Positions 52,997-61,545 of a DNA stretch of 64,000 bases are shown piece after piece; position 1 is the stretch's first letter, and every line of letters starts with the position of its first letter. Origin of the DNA: Pseudomonas yamanorum (GTDB taxonomy: Bacteria > Pseudomonadota > Gammaproteobacteria > Pseudomonadales > Pseudomonadaceae); contig NZ_JACARE010000021.1 of assembly GCF_013386765.1 (NCBI RefSeq), forward strand, positions 1 through 64,000, in the 5' to 3' direction. The position numbers and the translations under genes were made by a program. The notes under the pieces are model-generated. The model ran no database searches. It was given only the letters and a program-made list of their open reading frames with translations, and was not told the DNA's origin.

Positions 52997-54475
52997 ATGT
53001 CATTCCACCTGCAACGCCTCCTCAAGCTATCTGCCCTGCTGGGTGTGCTGCTGCTTGCCAATGCCTGCACAACACCTGGCGACGTCACGCCCAATGCAAT
53101 GGCGTGCTTCGAGCAAAGTGGCAGAAACTACAGTGAAGTACTGAACTGTTATAAAAAAGCCCAGGCGCTGATTGCGCCCAACTACCGAGCCGAAGGCGTT
53201 GAGCAGGTCGGCGACGTGCAGATACTCCGGTACAGGCTCATATCCCAGGATTGGGGGCAAAACGGAACCGTCGCCCCGGCAATCTGGAGTCATCGGGTCG
53301 AGATTTATTTCCCGCTCAATGCTATACGCGGCAAGCCTGCGATATTGGTGGTTAATGATGGGGTGAATCACCCATTGCCGGGCTCCGCCCCTGGCGCACC
53401 GAAAGACTTCACACGTGAAGGCCTGCTGCGCATCGCCCGCCAAACCGGATCCAGCGTGGTGGTGGTGGATGATGTTCCGAACCAGTATCTGACCTACAAC
53501 AACGATGGCACCCCGCGCACTGAAGACGACAGCGTCGCCCATAGCTGGAAGCTCTTCATGCAGGCCCCCGCCGCCGCGCCGTACAAAGCGTTGAACGTAC
53601 CGGCAATGGAAGCGGTCATCAAGGCAATGGACCTGGCTGACTGGGAACTTCCGGTGAAAGCGTCCGGTTACATCGTCACCGGTGCATCAAAACGCGGCTG
53701 GGCCGTGTGGCTGGCTACGCTGGTGGACACACGCATCACCGCAATCGCACCGATGGTCATCGAGACACTCAATGGCAGGCAAGCCTTTGAACACACCTAC
53801 CAGGTATATGGCCATAGCTGGCCGCTGGCGTTCATCGACTACTACCGCGAGGGTATTACTGCGCAGCGCAACAGCGAGGCATTTGACAAACTCATGCAAA
53901 TCTCCGATCCACTGCGTTATCTGAGCACCCCTTATGCGGCGCGGCTGCGCGTTCCTAAATACATCGTCAATGCCAGCGGCGACGACTTTTTTGTGCCGGA
54001 CAGCAGCCGCAATTATTACGACAGCCTGCCGGGCGATAAAACCTTGCGGGTTCTGCCCAATAGCGCCCATGACATTCGTGCCTCCTTGCCCGATGCGCTG
54101 ATCCCCTTCTTCAAACGAATCAGGGATGGGCTGCCTTTGCCGACGGTTAATCCGGTACCGGGAGGCGGCTTCACGTTTTCTGAAGTTCCCACTCGCGTGG
54201 TTCGTTGGGACGCCGACAACCCCAGCGCCCGTGACTTTCGCTTCAACTGCAACATACGCTACGTGGCAACCCCGTTGCCCATTTCCCAAACGGTTGGGCC
54301 GCGGGGCCTCACACCCAGGGCAGGCTGGCACGCGTCATTTATCGAAGCGACCTTCCAGGACGGCATGATCGCGACCAGTCAGGTGCAGATAACCCCCGAC
54401 ACCTACCCCACCCAACCACCCGCGCCGGGAGGGCCTTATTGCCAAACGTTGCCGGAGCCGATGCCGGCCAAGTGA
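52997..54475 (+). CDS. PhoPQ-activated pathogenicity-related lipoprotein (PqaA-like)
   Basis: 492 residues. The signal ends in a lipobox-like LLLANAC, so a lipoprotein is likely. It belongs to the PhoPQ_related family (PF10142), an alpha/beta hydrolase-like group; GYIVTGASKRGWAVWLA carries the putative nucleophile serine, and ASGDDFFVPDSSRNYYDSLPG and PNSAHDIRA supply later acidic and histidine residues. Salmonella PqaA is PhoP-controlled and linked to peptide resistance. ATG 52997 follows AAGGGAAG. The gene appears to be single. Confidence 0.85.
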   Translation: MSFHLQRLLKLSALLGVLLLANACTTPGDVTPNAMACFEQSGRNYSEVLNCYKKAQALIAPNYRAEGVEQVGDVQILRYRLISQDWGQNGTVAPAIWSHRVEIYFPLNAIRGKPAILVVNDGVNHPLPGSAPGAPKDFTREGLLRIARQTGSSVVVVDDVPNQYLTYNNDGTPRTEDDSVAHSWKLFMQAPAAAPYKALNVPAMEAVIKAMDLADWELPVKASGYIVTGASKRGWAVWLATLVDTRITAIAPMVIETLNGRQAFEHTYQVYGHSWPLAFIDYYREGITAQRNSEAFDKLMQISDPLRYLSTPYAARLRVPKYIVNASGDDFFVPDSSRNYYDSLPGDKTLRVLPNSAHDIRASLPDALIPFFKRIRDGLPLPTVNPVPGGGFTFSEVPTRVVRWDADNPSARDFRFNCNIRYVATPLPISQTVGPRGLTPRAGWHASFIEATFQDGMIATSQVQITPDTYPTQPPAPGGPYCQTLPEPMPAK

Positions 54476-54567
54476 AGAGACGCGTGGGTTTGATGCACCG
54501 GTAAGCTGCGCGTGAGGGCCTGTGGTTTAATTGCGCTTTTGCCCAGCCCTCAAGGAATCCGTTGTCG

Positions 54568-55851
54568 ATGAATCAGCCCGCCACCCAAGTCCTGGTCATT
54601 GGTTACGTCTGGCCAGAGCCCCGCTCTTCGGCGGCCGGCGGGCACATGATGCAGATTCTGGAGAGCTTCCTGGCCCAGGGCTGGGACATCACCTTCAGCA
54701 GCCCGGCCGTCAACGGCGAGCACAAGGCCGACTTGCCCGACCTGGGCATTCGCGAATGTGCAATTGAGCTGAATAACAGCAGTTTCGATGATTTCATCAC
54801 CGAACTCGCCCCGGATATCGTGCTGTTCGACCGTTTCATGATGGAAGAGCAGTTCGGCTGGCGTGTGGAAAAATGCTGCCCGAATGCCCTTCGCGTGCTG
54901 GAAAGTTCGGATTTGCAAAGCCTGCGGGATGCCCGTCACCAGCGCCTCAAGGACTTCCTGAAGGCAAAACCCGATGCTGACGACTTCACCCCATTGTTCA
55001 GCCCGGACCTTGCCGCCGAATTCGATTACATGGCCGACACCGACCTGGCCAAACGCGAGATCGCAGCGATTTACCGCTGTGACATCAGCCTGATGATCTC
55101 CGATGTGGAAATCCAGTTGCTCACCGAGCACTTCAAGGTGCCCGCCGCCCTGCTCCACTGGTGCCCGCTGATGGTCGCGCCACCCACCCAGGCCTTCGCG
55201 CCGTTCGAAGACCGCGCGCACTTCCTGAGCATCGGTAACTTCCGTCATGCACCGAACTGGGACGCCGTGCTGTGGATGAAGAACAGCGTGTGGCCGCTGA
55301 TCCGCCAGCAACTGCCCGGCGCTCAACTGCACGTGTATGGCGCCTACACACCGCCCAAGGCCACCGCCCTGCACAACCCGGCCCAAGGCTTTCATGTGAT
55401 GAACTGGGCTGAAGACGCGCTGCAGGTAATGACCGCCGCGCGTATCTGCCTGGCCCCGCTGCGCTTTGGTGCCGGGATCAAGGGCAAGCTGGCCGACGCA
55501 ATGCTCTGCGGCACGCCCAGCGTCACTACCCCGATTGGCGCCGAAGCCATGGGCGAACCGTGGCCCGGCGCGGTCGAGCACAGCGCCACGGCCCTGGCGG
55601 CCGAGGCGGTTGCGTTGTATCAAGACCAGGAACGCTGGACCCAGGCTCAGGAAGACGGCCGGCAATTACTCGCCCGCCGTTACGCCCAGGACCTCCACGG
55701 CCCAGCCCTGGTTGCTCGCCTGGAACAATGCCGCAGCGAGCTGGCCGCGCACCGGCGCAACAATTTCACCGGCAGCATGCTGCGCCATCACCTGCACAAA
55801 AGTACCCAGTACATGGCGCAGTGGATCGAGGCGAAAAACCGCACCCTATAA
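54568..55851 (+). CDS. Glycosyltransferase (GT-B, GT4-like)
   Basis: 427-residue GT-B fold enzyme. The N-terminal half starts with the loop VLVIGYVWPEPRSSAAGGHM, and the C-terminal half has the nucleotide-sugar motif APLRFGAGIKGKLADAMLCGTPSVTTPIGAEAM. Donor and acceptor are unknown. A TTG at 54562 has better ribosome-site spacing, but ATG 54568 gives a normal start. There are no other sugar-polymer genes nearby. Confidence 0.85.
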   Translation: MNQPATQVLVIGYVWPEPRSSAAGGHMMQILESFLAQGWDITFSSPAVNGEHKADLPDLGIRECAIELNNSSFDDFITELAPDIVLFDRFMMEEQFGWRVEKCCPNALRVLESSDLQSLRDARHQRLKDFLKAKPDADDFTPLFSPDLAAEFDYMADTDLAKREIAAIYRCDISLMISDVEIQLLTEHFKVPAALLHWCPLMVAPPTQAFAPFEDRAHFLSIGNFRHAPNWDAVLWMKNSVWPLIRQQLPGAQLHVYGAYTPPKATALHNPAQGFHVMNWAEDALQVMTAARICLAPLRFGAGIKGKLADAMLCGTPSVTTPIGAEAMGEPWPGAVEHSATALAAEAVALYQDQERWTQAQEDGRQLLARRYAQDLHGPALVARLEQCRSELAAHRRNNFTGSMLRHHLHKSTQYMAQWIEAKNRTL

Positions 55852-55922
55852 ACACAGACGCTGGCGAGGTGGCGCGCAAGGGGGCATTATCCTTTTGGCA
55901 ACCACAATAAAGCGACGGCAGC

Positions 55923-56828
55923 ATGACCCGAGCAGCGAGAATCACCGACCCTTCCTACGAGCTGATGGACGATCACAACGGTCTGTCCATCATCTATCGC
56001 CAACACGGCTTCCCGTGCCCGTTGGTGCGCTGGCATTTCCACAAGGAATACGAGCTGCACCTGATCGTCGCCAGCTCCGGCAAGGTGTTTATCGGCGACT
56101 ACATTGGCAACTTCTATCCGGAAAGCCTGTTCCTCACCGGCCCCAACCTGCCCCATAACTGGATCAGCCAGGTGGCCGAGGACGAAGTGGTGCCCAAGCG
56201 CGACATGCTGGTGAATTTCACCGACGATCTGTTCGAAGGCGGCAGCCACGTCTTTGCCGAGCTCAAGACCCTCACCCCACTGCTGGAGCGGGCGCAGTAC
56301 GGCATCGAATTTCGCTGCAAAAAGACCATCGCCCAGGCCGTGACCCTGATGCAACGCATCGAGGACGCCCAGGGCATGGCGCGCCTGGGGCACTTTTTCA
56401 TCCTGATGGAAGTGCTCAGTGCCTGCGAGGACTACCAACTGCTCTCCGGCGTGACCACCCCGCAACTGGCGGACGAACACAGCATCGACCGCACCAACCG
56501 CGCGGTGGACTACATTTTTGCCCACTACGCGCGGGAATTGTCCCTGGAAGAAGTCGCCGAATACCTCGGCATGAAGCCCACTTACTTCTCCCGCGTGTTT
56601 AAGCAGGCCACGGGCCGCACCTTCATCGAATTCGTCAACCGCCTGCGTATCAGCAAGTCCTGCGAGCTGCTGGCCGATGGCGACAAGGCCGTGACCGATG
56701 TGTGCTTCGAGTCGGGTTTCAACAACATTTCCAACTTCAACCGCCGCTTTCAGCAGCTCAAGGGCATGACCCCGTCGCACTACCGGCGCCTGGCGGTGCA
56801 GCGCCTGACCGAGCAAAACCTCGCCTGA
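55923..56828 (+). CDS. mtlR: AraC-family activator of the mannitol operon, MtlR
   Basis: 301-residue AraC activator with an N-terminal cupin sensor (VRWHFHKEYELHLIVASSGKVFIGDY) and a C-terminal DNA-binding domain (LSLEEVAEYLGMKPTYFSRVFKQATGRTFIEFVNRLR; VTDVCFESGFNNISNFNRRFQQLKG). Its length and place directly upstream of mtlE fit MtlR of P. fluorescens (about 302 residues), which activates mtlEFGKDYZ on mannitol, arabitol or glucitol. Confidence 0.93.
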   Translation: MTRAARITDPSYELMDDHNGLSIIYRQHGFPCPLVRWHFHKEYELHLIVASSGKVFIGDYIGNFYPESLFLTGPNLPHNWISQVAEDEVVPKRDMLVNFTDDLFEGGSHVFAELKTLTPLLERAQYGIEFRCKKTIAQAVTLMQRIEDAQGMARLGHFFILMEVLSACEDYQLLSGVTTPQLADEHSIDRTNRAVDYIFAHYARELSLEEVAEYLGMKPTYFSRVFKQATGRTFIEFVNRLRISKSCELLADGDKAVTDVCFESGFNNISNFNRRFQQLKGMTPSHYRRLAVQRLTEQNLA

Positions 56829-56852
56829 AGAACAAACGCGGGCCCGCTTTCC

Positions 56853-56923
56853 TGTGGGAGCTGGCTTGCCTGCGATAGCGCCGTGACTGACACACCGCCA
56901 TCGCAGGCAAGCCAGCTCCCACA
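56853..56923. repeat. REPIN, class A
   Basis: Compact paired arms with a 20-25 base centre, between mtlR and mtlE. Confidence 0.9.
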
Positions 56924-57030
56924 TTTGCACCGTGTTTCCACCGAAAATCCGCCGAGTGCAAAAAAGTATCAGTAGAAGTGCTCCCAAGGATTTGTCACCA
57001 CGCCAATTGAAGGCTGTAATCAACGCACAC

Positions 57031-57051
57031 TCTTCCAGCTGTCGTGGAAGA
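57031..57051. promoter_or_regulatory. Inverted repeat in the mtlE leader
   Basis: TCTTCCA and TGGAAGA are perfect inverse arms separated by seven bases, 56 bases upstream of mtlE. It could be an MtlR-region site or a leader hairpin. Confidence 0.45.
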
Positions 57052-57106
57052 CACAACAACAATAACTGTCCTTCTGTAGCCCCTGGGCGCAGAAATGGAG
57101 TGCGCG

Positions 57107-58417
57107 ATGAAGTTCACAGCTAAAGCTCTGCTTGCCTGTACCTGCATGACCCTCAGTGCCGTCAGTCTTGGCGCGCAAACCCTGACCATTGCCACCGTCA
57201 ACAACAGCGACATGATCCGCATGCAGAAACTCTCGAAAACCTTCGAGACCGAGCATCCGGAGATCAAGCTGAACTGGGTGGTACTCGAAGAAAACGTGCT
57301 GCGCCAACGCCTCACCACCGACATCGCCACCCAAGGCGGACAGTTCGACGTATTGACCATCGGCATGTACGAAGCTGCACTCTGGGGCGCCAAAGGCTGG
57401 CTGGAACCGATGAAGGACCTGCCTGCTTCCTACGACCTGGACGACGTTTTCCCTTCCGTGCGTGACGGCCTTTCCGTCAAGGGCTCGCTGTACGCCCTGC
57501 CGTTCTACGCCGAAAGCTCCATCACCTACTACCGCACCGACCTGTTCAAGGACGCCGGGCTGACCATGCCTGAGCACCCGACCTGGACGCAGATCGGCGA
57601 GTTCGCCGCCAAGCTCACCAACAAGGACAAGGAACAGTACGGCCTGTGCCTGCGTGGCAAAGCCGGCTGGGGCGAGAACATGGCGCTGATCACCACCCTG
57701 GCCAACGGCTACGGTGCACGCTGGTTCGATGAGAAATGGCAGCCGGAATTCAACGGTCCCGAGTGGAAAGACGCGCTGAACTTCTACGTCGACAACATGA
57801 AGAAATCCGGCCCGCCGGGTGCTTCCAGCAACGGTTTCAACGAAAACCTGGCGCTGTTCAACAGCGGCAAGTGCGCCATCTGGGTCGATGCCAGCGTCGC
57901 CGGCTCGTTCGTGACCGACAAGACCCAAAGCAAAGTGGCTGACCATGTCGGCTTCACCTTTGCGCCCCACGAGAAAACCGAAAAAGGTACGTCGTGGCTG
58001 TACTCCTGGTCCCTGGGGATTCCTACCAGCTCCAAAGCCAAGGACGCGGCCAAGGTGTTCACCACCTGGGCCACGTCCAAGGAATACAGCCAGTTGGTCG
58101 CCAAGACCGACGGGATTGCCAACGTGCCGCCGGGTACCCGCAAGTCGACCTACAGCGACGAATACATGAAGGCTGCACCGTTTGCCAAGGTGACGCTGGA
58201 ATCGCTGAAGGTCGCCGACCCGAAAGACCCGTCGGCCAAGCCAGTGCCGTATGTGGGCATCCAGCTGGTGACCATTCCTGAGTTCCAGGCGATTGGTACC
58301 CAGGTCGGCAAGTTCTTCTCCAGCGCACTGACCGGTGGCTCGACGGTGGACAAGGCCCTGGCGGATTCCCAGACCTTCACCGAACGCGAAATGAAGCGGG
58401 CCGGTTATCCCAAGTAA
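57107..58417 (+). CDS. mtlE: Polyol ABC transporter substrate-binding protein MtlE
   Basis: Periplasmic binding protein, 436 residues, with a signal peptide (MKFTAKALLACTCMTLSAVSLGAQ). It belongs to the family 1 sugar-binding proteins and shows GGQFDVLTIGMYEAALWGAKGWLEPM and LYALPFYAESSITYYRTDLFKDAGL. It should bind mannitol, glucitol and arabitol. ATG 57107 follows TGGAGTG. Confidence 0.94.
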   Translation: MKFTAKALLACTCMTLSAVSLGAQTLTIATVNNSDMIRMQKLSKTFETEHPEIKLNWVVLEENVLRQRLTTDIATQGGQFDVLTIGMYEAALWGAKGWLEPMKDLPASYDLDDVFPSVRDGLSVKGSLYALPFYAESSITYYRTDLFKDAGLTMPEHPTWTQIGEFAAKLTNKDKEQYGLCLRGKAGWGENMALITTLANGYGARWFDEKWQPEFNGPEWKDALNFYVDNMKKSGPPGASSNGFNENLALFNSGKCAIWVDASVAGSFVTDKTQSKVADHVGFTFAPHEKTEKGTSWLYSWSLGIPTSSKAKDAAKVFTTWATSKEYSQLVAKTDGIANVPPGTRKSTYSDEYMKAAPFAKVTLESLKVADPKDPSAKPVPYVGIQLVTIPEFQAIGTQVGKFFSSALTGGSTVDKALADSQTFTEREMKRAGYPK

Positions 58418-58457
58418 AGCGGGCACGCCACCGTAATGCTTTATGTGGAAGGCTCTT

Positions 58458-58560
58458 GGTGGGAGCTGGCTTGCCTGCGATGCAGACACCTCGGTCTGTC
58501 AGTTAAACCGGGGGGATGCCATCGCAGGCAAGCCAGCTCCCACACAAGCCAGCTCCCACA
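58458..58560. repeat. REPIN, class A, with a duplicated right arm
   Basis: Left arm, centre and right arm, followed at once by a second, partial right arm (AAGCCAGCTCCCACA). It lies between mtlE and mtlF inside the operon and may lower expression of the downstream membrane genes relative to the binding protein. Confidence 0.88.
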
Positions 58561-58612
58561 TTGACCGCGCTTCGACTCTCGCTCTGCATGTACCTGACTG
58601 GTCCTGATCACC

Positions 58613-59539
58613 ATGAATACCACCACTGCCCAAGTGCAAACAGCTACGCCGGACAAGCCGCGCAAAAGCCGCTTGATCAACCCCGGCTGGTTCCTCGTCA
58701 GCCCCTCCGTGGCCTTGTTGCTGCTGTGGATGATCGTGCCGCTGGGCATGACCCTGTACTTCTCGCTGATTCGCTACAACCTGCTCTACCCCGGCGAAAA
58801 CCAATTCGTGGGCCTGGAGAATTTCACCTACTTCATCACTGACTCGGGCTTCCTGCCCGGTGCCACCAACACCCTGTTGCTGGTGGGCAGCGTGTTGCTG
58901 ATCAGCGTGGTGTTCGGCGTATTAATCAGCGCCCTGCTGGAGGCCAGCGAGTTCTTCGGCCGCGGCCTGGTGCGGGTGTTGCTGATTTCACCGTTCTTCA
59001 TCATGCCCACCGTCGGGGCGCTGATCTGGAAGAACCTGATTTTCCACCCGGTGTCGGGGATTCTCGCCTACGTGTGGAAGCTGTTCGGCGCCCAGCCTGT
59101 GGACTGGCTGGCCCATTACCCGTTGCTGTCGATCATTATCATCGTGTCCTGGCAATGGCTGCCCTTTGCGATCCTGCTGCTGATGACCGCCATGCAGTCC
59201 CTCGACCAGGAACAAAAGGAAGCCGCGCGCCTCGACGGTGCAGGCGCCATCGCGATCTTCTGGCACCTGACCCTGCCGCACCTGGCACGCCCGATTGCCG
59301 TGGTGGTGATGATCGAAACCATCTTCCTGCTCTCGGTGTTCGCGGAAATCTTCACCACCACCAACGGTGGCCCCGGCTACGCCTCGACCAACCTCGCCTA
59401 CCTGATCTACAACCAGGCGCTGGTGCAGTTCGATGTGGGCATGGCCTCGGCCGGCGGCTTGATTGCCGTGGTCATCGCCAATATCGCGGCGATCATCCTG
59501 GTGCGGATGATCGGCAAAAACCTGACTGACAAGCCTTGA
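58613..59539 (+). CDS. mtlF: Polyol ABC transporter permease MtlF
   Basis: Inner-membrane permease of 308 residues with six or more membrane helices. The EAA loop that meets the ATPase is EQKEAARLDGAGAIAIFWHLTLPHL. Typical of the MalF-like first permease of sugar importers. ATG 58613. mtlG begins ten bases after its stop. Confidence 0.93.
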   Translation: MNTTTAQVQTATPDKPRKSRLINPGWFLVSPSVALLLLWMIVPLGMTLYFSLIRYNLLYPGENQFVGLENFTYFITDSGFLPGATNTLLLVGSVLLISVVFGVLISALLEASEFFGRGLVRVLLISPFFIMPTVGALIWKNLIFHPVSGILAYVWKLFGAQPVDWLAHYPLLSIIIIVSWQWLPFAILLLMTAMQSLDQEQKEAARLDGAGAIAIFWHLTLPHLARPIAVVVMIETIFLLSVFAEIFTTTNGGPGYASTNLAYLIYNQALVQFDVGMASAGGLIAVVIANIAAIILVRMIGKNLTDKP

Positions 59540-59549
59540 GGGCCGCGCC

Positions 59550-60380
59550 ATGACGCTTCAACAATCCCGCCGCCTGCAAAGCGTGTTGCTCGGCACCCTG
59601 GCCTGGGCCATCGCGATCCTGATTTTCTTCCCGATCTTCTGGATGGTGCTGACCAGCTTCAAGACCGAAATCGACGCGTTCGCCACCCCGCCGCAGTTCA
59701 TCTTCACGCCGACGCTGGAGAACTACCTGCACATCAACGAGCGCAGCAACTACTTCAGCTACGCCTGGAACTCGGTGCTGATCTCGTTCAGCGCCACCGC
59801 CCTGTGCCTGCTGATCTCGGTACCGGCCGCCTACTCCATGGCCTTCTACGAGACCAAGCGCACCAAGGGCACGCTGCTGTGGATGCTCTCCACCAAGATG
59901 CTGCCGCCGGTGGGCGTACTGATGCCGATCTACCTGCTGGCCAAGAGCTTTGGCCTGCTGGACACGCGCATTGCGCTGATCATCATCTACACCCTGATCA
60001 ACCTGCCGATCGTGGTCTGGATGGTTTACACCTACTTCAAGGACATCCCGAAAGACATCCTCGAAGCCGCCCGCCTGGACGGCGCCACCCTGTGGCAGGA
60101 AATGGTCCGGGTACTGCTGCCGATCGCCAAGGGTGGCCTGGCTTCCACGGTGTTGCTGTCGCTGATCCTGTGCTGGAACGAGGCGTTCTGGTCACTCAAC
60201 CTGACCTCGTCCAACGCCGCGCCGCTCACCGCATTGATCGCCTCCTACTCCAGCCCCGAAGGCTTGTTCTGGGCCAAATTGTCTGCCGTGTCGACCCTGG
60301 CCTGTGCGCCGATCCTGATCTTTGGCTGGATCAGCCAGAAACAGTTGGTCCGCGGTTTGTCCTTCGGCGCCGTGAAATAA
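59550..60380 (+). CDS. mtlG: Polyol ABC transporter permease MtlG
   Basis: Second permease, 276 residues, six membrane helices, MalG-like. The EAA loop is IPKDILEAARLDGATLWQEMVRVLLP. It pairs with MtlF. The start has a weak GGGCCGCGCC leader, so it may depend on reading from mtlF. Confidence 0.93.
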   Translation: MTLQQSRRLQSVLLGTLAWAIAILIFFPIFWMVLTSFKTEIDAFATPPQFIFTPTLENYLHINERSNYFSYAWNSVLISFSATALCLLISVPAAYSMAFYETKRTKGTLLWMLSTKMLPPVGVLMPIYLLAKSFGLLDTRIALIIIYTLINLPIVVWMVYTYFKDIPKDILEAARLDGATLWQEMVRVLLPIAKGGLASTVLLSLILCWNEAFWSLNLTSSNAAPLTALIASYSSPEGLFWAKLSAVSTLACAPILIFGWISQKQLVRGLSFGAVK

Positions 60381-60423
60381 CGGACGCCTCAAACAACAAC
60401 GAATTTAGAAGCGGAGGCCCATC

Positions 60424-61527
60424 ATGGCCAACCTGAAAATCAAGAATCTGCAAAAAGGCTTCGAAGGTTTCTCCATCATCAAGGGCATCGACCTTGAGGT
60501 GAACGACAAGGAGTTCGTGGTGTTCGTCGGCCCGTCGGGCTGCGGCAAATCCACCCTGCTGCGCCTGATTGCCGGCCTGGAAGAAGTCAGCGAAGGCACC
60601 ATCGAGCTGGATGGCCGCGACATCACCGAAGTCACCCCGGCCAAGCGCGACCTGGCGATGGTGTTCCAGACTTACGCCCTGTACCCGCACATGAGCGTGC
60701 GCAAAAACATGTCGTTTGCCCTGGACCTGGCCGGCGTCGACAAGAAGATTGTCGAAAGCAAGGTCAACGAAGCGGCGCGCATCCTGGAGCTGGGCCCGCT
60801 GCTTGAGCGCAAGCCCAAGCAGCTCTCCGGCGGCCAGCGCCAGCGGGTCGCCATCGGCCGCGCGATTGTGCGCAACCCGAAGATCTTCCTGTTCGACGAA
60901 CCGCTGTCCAACCTCGATGCCGCCCTGCGGGTGCAGATGCGCCTGGAGCTGTCGCGCCTGCATAAAGAGCTGCAGGCCACCATGATCTACGTGACCCACG
61001 ACCAGGTCGAAGCCATGACCCTGGCCGACAAGGTGGTCGTACTGAACAGTGGCCGCGTGGAACAGGTGGGCTCGCCGCTGGAGCTGTATCACCAGCCGGC
61101 CAACCTGTTTGTCGCAGGCTTTTTGGGTACGCCGAAAATGGGCTTCCTCAAAGGCAAGGTCACCCGCGTGGACGCACAGGGCTGCGAAGTCGAACTGGAC
61201 GCCGGCGGGCGTATCAGCCTGCCCTTGAGCAGCGCGACCTTGAGTGTCGGCAGCGCGGTGACCCTGGGCATTCGCCCGGAACACCTGGAAATCGCCTCCC
61301 CCGGCCAGGCCACCCTGACCGTTACCGCCGACGTCGGCGAGCGCCTGGGCAGCGACACCTTCTGCCACGTGATCACCGCCAGCAAAGAGCCGTTGACCCT
61401 GCGTATCCGTGGCGACATGGCCAGCCAGTATGGCGAAACCCTGCAGCTGCACCTGGACCCGACCCAATGCCACCTGTTCGACGCTGACGGCGTTGCCGTG
61501 GCCCGTCCGCTGCGCGCCGCCGCCTGA
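60424..61527 (+). CDS. mtlK: Polyol ABC transporter ATPase MtlK
   Basis: MalK/UgpC-type ATPase, 367 residues. Walker A GPSGCGKST, ABC signature LSGGQRQRVAIGRA, Walker B IFLFDEPLSNLD and switch THDQVEAMTLADKVV; a TOBE regulatory domain follows from about residue 235. ATG 60424 follows GCGGAGG. It powers MtlFG. Confidence 0.95.
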   Translation: MANLKIKNLQKGFEGFSIIKGIDLEVNDKEFVVFVGPSGCGKSTLLRLIAGLEEVSEGTIELDGRDITEVTPAKRDLAMVFQTYALYPHMSVRKNMSFALDLAGVDKKIVESKVNEAARILELGPLLERKPKQLSGGQRQRVAIGRAIVRNPKIFLFDEPLSNLDAALRVQMRLELSRLHKELQATMIYVTHDQVEAMTLADKVVVLNSGRVEQVGSPLELYHQPANLFVAGFLGTPKMGFLKGKVTRVDAQGCEVELDAGGRISLPLSSATLSVGSAVTLGIRPEHLEIASPGQATLTVTADVGERLGSDTFCHVITASKEPLTLRIRGDMASQYGETLQLHLDPTQCHLFDADGVAVARPLRAAA

Positions 61528-61545
61528 TTTCGCGAGAATTTCCTG

